Part shown: one piece after another, positions 5,771-8,884 of the stretch
Layout of the letters: each line of letters begins with the position of its first letter
How positions within the stretch are numbered: position 1 is the stretch's first letter
Assembly (NCBI GenBank): GCA_958420145.1
Contig: CATZIR010000024.1
Location: 1 to 8,884 of the forward strand
Direction of reading: 5' to 3'
DNA from: an uncultured Eubacteriales bacterium
GTDB lineage: Bacteria; Bacillota; Clostridia; Christensenellales; UBA1242
DNA: 8,884 nt
Program-made: the position numbers and the translations under genes
Notes under the pieces: model-generated
What the model was told of the DNA's origin: nothing
Seen by the model: only the letters and a program-made list of their open reading frames with translations
The model's database searches: none

Positions 5771-7603
5771 GTGAAAACTAAAAGATTTTTTTTAAGTATA
5801 ATAATTATGCTAATGAGTGCAATCACATTGATAAGTGGTTGTAGTTTAGTGCAGACCAATACAAAGGACTACTACGACAAAGTGGTTGCAAGTGTTGGTG
5901 ATGACATCAAGGTTACAAAACGAGAATTAATCAACTATTACTCAAGTGCTGTAAATCAAGGTGCTAATTACTCTGTTCAAGATATTTTAGACGAAATTAT
6001 CAACCGAAAATTAATAATAAAAGAGGTAAAAGATAATTTAAAAAACATTGTGAACAAATATTATCACAATGAGGCAATGCGAAGCACGCACGACTATATT
6101 GACAGCCAAATTCTAAACTACGAAAACATCATTCGCAGTGCAAAGGGTATGGAAATCGTTAAAGACGACGATGATACACCTTCTACCACATATGCTAAAG
6201 AAACAAAGTACGAAGCAAAATATGAATATCGTGATGGCAAATATTATGCTATTAAAGATGTTGAAAATGAAAGTGAAGTAATTGCAGACTATGATTACAA
6301 ACACATCAACCATGGTAGCGAAAGTATTAGACAGCAAGCATACAATATGTTTATCAAGGCTCTAATTAGAAACGAAGAAGGAAAAAATCTCGATAAAAAC
6401 GAACAAAATGTTTTGAATAGAGAAATTGATAGAGTTTACAAAATCTATGCAGATGACACATTCAATTCATTCTTCCAAACAAAGTACACATACAACTACG
6501 CATTAGAATCAAGCGATGTTGCTAAAAAATATAGAGAACTAGTTCAAGATAGCTATTCTAAATACCTTCTAGAAGGCGACAAAGCAGACAAACAATATAA
6601 CATTAATATGATAGGCGACGGTGCAAATAAAAAAGGCGACCCAAATAGCGTTTACTATCACCCATACTTAAACGATAATACAAAAGGCTTTATTCAAGTT
6701 GCTCATATTCTAATTAAGTTCTCAGACGAAGAACTAAAAGGAGAGCTATTTGGAAAAGAAGGCGAATTCAAAGATATTGGAAGTTACAAAGAAATTGTAG
6801 AAGCATTTGCTAATGATTCTATTAGCGAAGAAGAATACAACACTAGACTAAGTGCTTGGAAAGCAAAATGTATGGGTCACAAGAGATATACTCTAGACAC
6901 AGAAGTTGAAAGCGAAGGCAAATATGCTGGTAATGAATACGGCGACGCAATTAGTTATGCAGATATATTTAGCGAAATTAGACAAGCACTAAAAGAAATA
7001 GATGGCAATGAATCTCTTTCTAGCAGTGAAAAACTAAAACAAAAAGCAGAAAAAATCAATTACTTCAACTATCTATACAACCAAGATTCAGGCTCACTAA
7101 ATGCTTCTAACTACTACACAATCGCACTTGATTCAACTGTAGACGAAGGCAAATGGGCAAAAGGTTTTGCAGAAGTAGCAAGAACTGTATATCTTGGCAG
7201 TGAAGATAGTGACTATAGCGACTACATTGCTTGCTCATACAGTGGCGCAGGTGCATACAGCAAAGAGTTCTTTACAACAACTGTAAAAGAAACCGACAAA
7301 GATGGTAAAAAGACATTCGACTTTGACAACGCTTATGCAGGATACCACATGGTATTTGTTGTAGGCAAGTATGAAAATATTTACGACGAAACAGAAATCA
7401 ATTCAGTTAGTGATGCAGATATCGCAGACAAGTTATTCAACACAAGAATTATGCTTGGAACAGAAAAGACTTGGTTCGATGTTGTTGCAGACCAAATTTC
7501 ATACAGTGACTTTAACACATATCGTGAAGGCATTATTGATACGTTAAGAGAAAATATTACTATTAACTACAACAAGAGTGCATATAAAGATTTGATGAAT
7601 TAA
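5771..7603 (+). CDS. PrsA/PpiC-like peptidyl-prolyl isomerase lipoprotein with an expanded parvulin domain
   Basis: PrsA-type foldases are membrane-anchored lipoproteins that help secreted proteins fold outside the cell. The 610-residue protein starts with a short basic region (KTKR), a hydrophobic stretch and the lipobox I-S-G-C with Cys24 as the lipidated residue. Residues about 38-110 look like a SurA/PrsA N-terminal chaperone domain (VVASVGDDIKVTKREL, ILDEIINRKLI). A charged region of unknown structure follows. The parvulin domain opens at QVAHILIKF (309-317, His312) and closes at YAGYHMVFVV (His526). That spacing, over 200 residues, is more than twice that of a normal parvulin, with extra acidic and helical material between. 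NYFNYLYNQDSGSLNAS looks like the displaced domain core. The start is GTG, with GGAGAG six bases upstream. The gene lies downstream of mfd, as in many clostridia, but has its own promoter. Whether it retains isomerase activity is uncertain. The lipoprotein call is firm. Confidence 0.85.
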   Translation: MKTKRFFLSIIIMLMSAITLISGCSLVQTNTKDYYDKVVASVGDDIKVTKRELINYYSSAVNQGANYSVQDILDEIINRKLIIKEVKDNLKNIVNKYYHNEAMRSTHDYIDSQILNYENIIRSAKGMEIVKDDDDTPSTTYAKETKYEAKYEYRDGKYYAIKDVENESEVIADYDYKHINHGSESIRQQAYNMFIKALIRNEEGKNLDKNEQNVLNREIDRVYKIYADDTFNSFFQTKYTYNYALESSDVAKKYRELVQDSYSKYLLEGDKADKQYNINMIGDGANKKGDPNSVYYHPYLNDNTKGFIQVAHILIKFSDEELKGELFGKEGEFKDIGSYKEIVEAFANDSISEEEYNTRLSAWKAKCMGHKRYTLDTEVESEGKYAGNEYGDAISYADIFSEIRQALKEIDGNESLSSSEKLKQKAEKINYFNYLYNQDSGSLNASNYYTIALDSTVDEGKWAKGFAEVARTVYLGSEDSDYSDYIACSYSGAGAYSKEFFTTTVKETDKDGKKTFDFDNAYAGYHMVFVVGKYENIYDETEINSVSDADIADKLFNTRIMLGTEKTWFDVVADQISYSDFNTYREGIIDTLRENITINYNKSAYKDLMN

Positions 7604-7630
7604 AAATAGGAATTTTATTCCTATTTTTTT
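7602..7630 (+). terminator. Rho-independent terminator of the lipoprotein gene
   Basis: AAAAATAGGAAT (7602-7613) pairs without mismatch with ATTCCTATTTTT (7617-7628) around a three-base loop, and the T-run continues to 7630. The stem begins inside the TAA stop codon. Twelve paired bases and seven consecutive T make this the clearest terminator in the window. Confidence 0.85.
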
Positions 7631-7692
7631 ATCAGTTTATATATTATTTTAGAAGATAATTTTTAAGTTAGTTTTATAAACTCACAAATAAC

Positions 7693-7721
7693 TTGACAAA
7701 ATTAATATAAACTATTAATAT
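7693..7721 (+). promoter_or_regulatory. Promoter of the YbhN/MprF-type membrane protein gene
   Basis: A perfect TTGACA (7693-7698) is followed at 17 bases by TAATAT (7716-7721, 4/6 match). The predicted start near 7728 leaves about eight bases before the ATG at 7736. An alternative -10, TATACT (7719-7724), matches better but has a 20-base spacer. ATTAATATA is repeated at 7701-7709 and 7714-7722 within the spacer and -10, which may be simple AT-rich coincidence. Confidence 0.55.
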
Positions 7722-7735
7722 ACTTTTGTTAGGCT

Positions 7736-8884
7736 ATGAAAAAAAGAAAACAAAAAAAATATACTGTCAAAACCTATAAAACAATAAGTGGTAGACAACT
7801 GTTTTTTATAAAAAGCAAGACTTATATAAGATCTTGCCATTTTGACCGCAATTTGAAGTTTTTCAAATATAAGTCATCTGACCCAAGATTTACAAGTTGT
7901 TCCATAAAATTTAAGTATAGCCTAGAAGAATTAAAACAAGCAGAAAAGAAGGTTACCAAAGAAAAAACAAAAAAGAAAAAACTTTGGAGTTGGCTATTTA
8001 TTCTGCTAAACCTTGTGATTGTTGGTGTTATAATTTATCAGCAATTTAGCACAAATCAGGCTGTTTCGTTCGACGAACTAATAGCACTTAATCCAAACCT
8101 AAAATATCTCGCATTTGCGCTATTATTGGTGCTTGCAGATGTTGTAGTTGAATCACTAAAAACATTCCACTTGATTTATATTTCTACGCATAGGCTAAGA
8201 CCATTCCTAAGTTATAAATCTACTCAACTTTGTAGATACTATGATGCAATTAGTCCCATGAGTTCAGCAGGGGAACCTTATCAAATTTTTTATCTAAAAA
8301 GCCGTGGAGTAAGAGGCGAAGTTGCTACAAGTATTCCTATTATAAAATCTCTATTTTGGCAAATGGCACATGCAACCATAGCAATTATTTTACTTATTTT
8401 TAATGCTACTAGTTACATTGGACTTGACCCTATTGTAATCACTATTGCTTGGGTTTCTATTGTAGTAAATTTTCTTGTTTTGCTTGTTGTTTTATTACTA
8501 TCAACCAGTAAGAGAATAGGCCCAAGAATTGTGATTGGAATATTAAAATTCTTATCAAAACTTCACATAATCAAAAATTATCAAGCAACTTTTAGAAAGG
8601 TTATGAGATTTGTTATAAATTATCAAACCTGTATGCGTTCGTTTGCGACAAGTTTCTTTACGGTCGCATGCCAAATAATCTTGGCCGCTGGTCAAATATT
8701 TATATCATGTTTAATTCCTTACTTTATTTATAGAACATTTATTCCAGACCCAACAGTTTCGGCTTTGGACATAGTTACAAAGACTATTATTTGTAATCTT
8801 GTTAGTTTTGTTATTCCTATCCCTGGTGGTTCGGGGGCAGCAGAATATTCCTTCCTTGCAATGTTTAGTTCGCTGTTTACGAAC
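7736..8884 (+). CDS. LPG synthase membrane-domain/YbhN (UPF0104) family protein, 3' end missing
   Basis: The frame runs open from the ATG at 7736 to the window edge, giving 383 codons with no stop. Residues 1-82 are soluble, rich in lysine, and match nothing I recognise. Hydrophobic segments follow at about 84-103, 122-140, 210-225, 233-256, 305-333 and 348-363. Two family hallmarks are visible: SPMSSAGEPYQIFYLKSRG (173-191), equivalent to the TPF-GG-P-Q-Y block, and PIPGGSGAAE (361-370), the glycine-rich signature near the end of the membrane domain. The family includes the flippase half of MprF, which handles aminoacylated phosphatidylglycerol, and stand-alone YbhN-like proteins whose substrates are mostly unknown. 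Because the C-terminus is outside the window I cannot say whether an MprF synthase domain follows, but none is fused at the N-terminus. The ATG has only a weak AGG (7731-7733) two bases upstream, so the start is uncertain. A downstream start without the basic extension, such as TTG at 7853, is possible though it also lacks a good ribosome site. Confidence 0.85.
   Translation, partial: MKKRKQKKYTVKTYKTISGRQLFFIKSKTYIRSCHFDRNLKFFKYKSSDPRFTSCSIKFKYSLEELKQAEKKVTKEKTKKKKLWSWLFILLNLVIVGVIIYQQFSTNQAVSFDELIALNPNLKYLAFALLLVLADVVVESLKTFHLIYISTHRLRPFLSYKSTQLCRYYDAISPMSSAGEPYQIFYLKSRGVRGEVATSIPIIKSLFWQMAHATIAIILLIFNATSYIGLDPIVITIAWVSIVVNFLVLLVVLLLSTSKRIGPRIVIGILKFLSKLHIIKNYQATFRKVMRFVINYQTCMRSFATSFFTVACQIILAAGQIFISCLIPYFIYRTFIPDPTVSALDIVTKTIICNLVSFVIPIPGGSGAAEYSFLAMFSSLFTN

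Noticed and set aside
6113..6337. Minus-strand open frame inside the lipoprotein gene with a hydrophobic product
   Set aside because: The gene on the plus strand is intact here, and the hydrophobic repeats come from reading acidic and lysine codons backwards.
161..7603. Possible alternative genetic code, since none of the five complete genes ends in TGA
   Set aside because: Stops are TAA three times and TAG twice, tryptophan is encoded by TGG, and no in-frame TGA occurs inside the genes. Five stops are too few, and the pattern is expected at low GC.
7631..7735. A small gene or RNA between the lipoprotein terminator and the membrane protein gene
   Set aside because: The roughly 100 bases hold only a promoter and AT-rich sequence. 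I found no start codon with a ribosome site and no compact RNA fold.

Overview
This AT-rich window, read mostly left to right, looks like chromosomal housekeeping DNA from a low-GC Gram-positive bacterium (Bacillota, most like an uncultured clostridial lineage). The evidence is the gene order, strong Shine-Dalgarno (SD) sites inside the operon, a lipoprotein foldase, and codon choice rich in A- and T-ending codons. Assignment below phylum level is not supported by what I can see. I found no tRNA or rRNA gene, CRISPR array, insertion sequence or prophage signal.

Layout. The left edge (1-160) is a divergent intergenic region. A minus-strand promoter drives a gene of which only the first six codons are present. 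A plus-strand promoter drives tadA (161-610, tRNA adenosine deaminase), which ends in a hairpin terminator. A new promoter, overlapped by a perfect 10-bp dyad, then starts a compact three-gene operon. Its genes are a GlmU-derived protein whose catalytic motifs are eroded (707-1678), pth (1681-2205, peptidyl-tRNA hydrolase) and mfd (2221-5676, transcription-repair coupling factor). A hairpin that includes the mfd stop codon closes it. Next comes a separately promoted lipoprotein with an unusually expanded parvulin-type peptidyl-prolyl isomerase domain (5771-7603), followed by a clear terminator. The last gene (7736 to the right edge, incomplete) encodes a multi-pass membrane protein of the lysylphosphatidylglycerol synthase membrane-domain/YbhN (UPF0104) family with a lysine-rich N-terminal extension.

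How it fits together. In Bacillota a well-known order is glmU-prs-(ctc)-pth-(fin)-mfd, with a PrsA-like foldase and spoVT often following in clostridia. Here the order is [GlmU relative]-pth-mfd-[PpiC lipoprotein]. prs is missing, and the glmU slot holds a protein that keeps the GlmU scaffold but appears to have lost the residues for both reactions. This suggests a paralogue or decayed copy of glmU that stayed in its ancestral operon and may have been given a new, non-catalytic role. A functional glmU would then have to lie elsewhere in the genome.

The second theme is transcript architecture. The two divergent promoters place the predicted transcription start on or next to the A of the start codon, with no SD, so both mRNAs look leaderless. 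Three other promoters predict leaders of about 8-26 nt. I see no obvious defence system or wholly new multi-gene system. The GlmU-like pseudoenzyme and the leaderless architecture are the observations most worth following.
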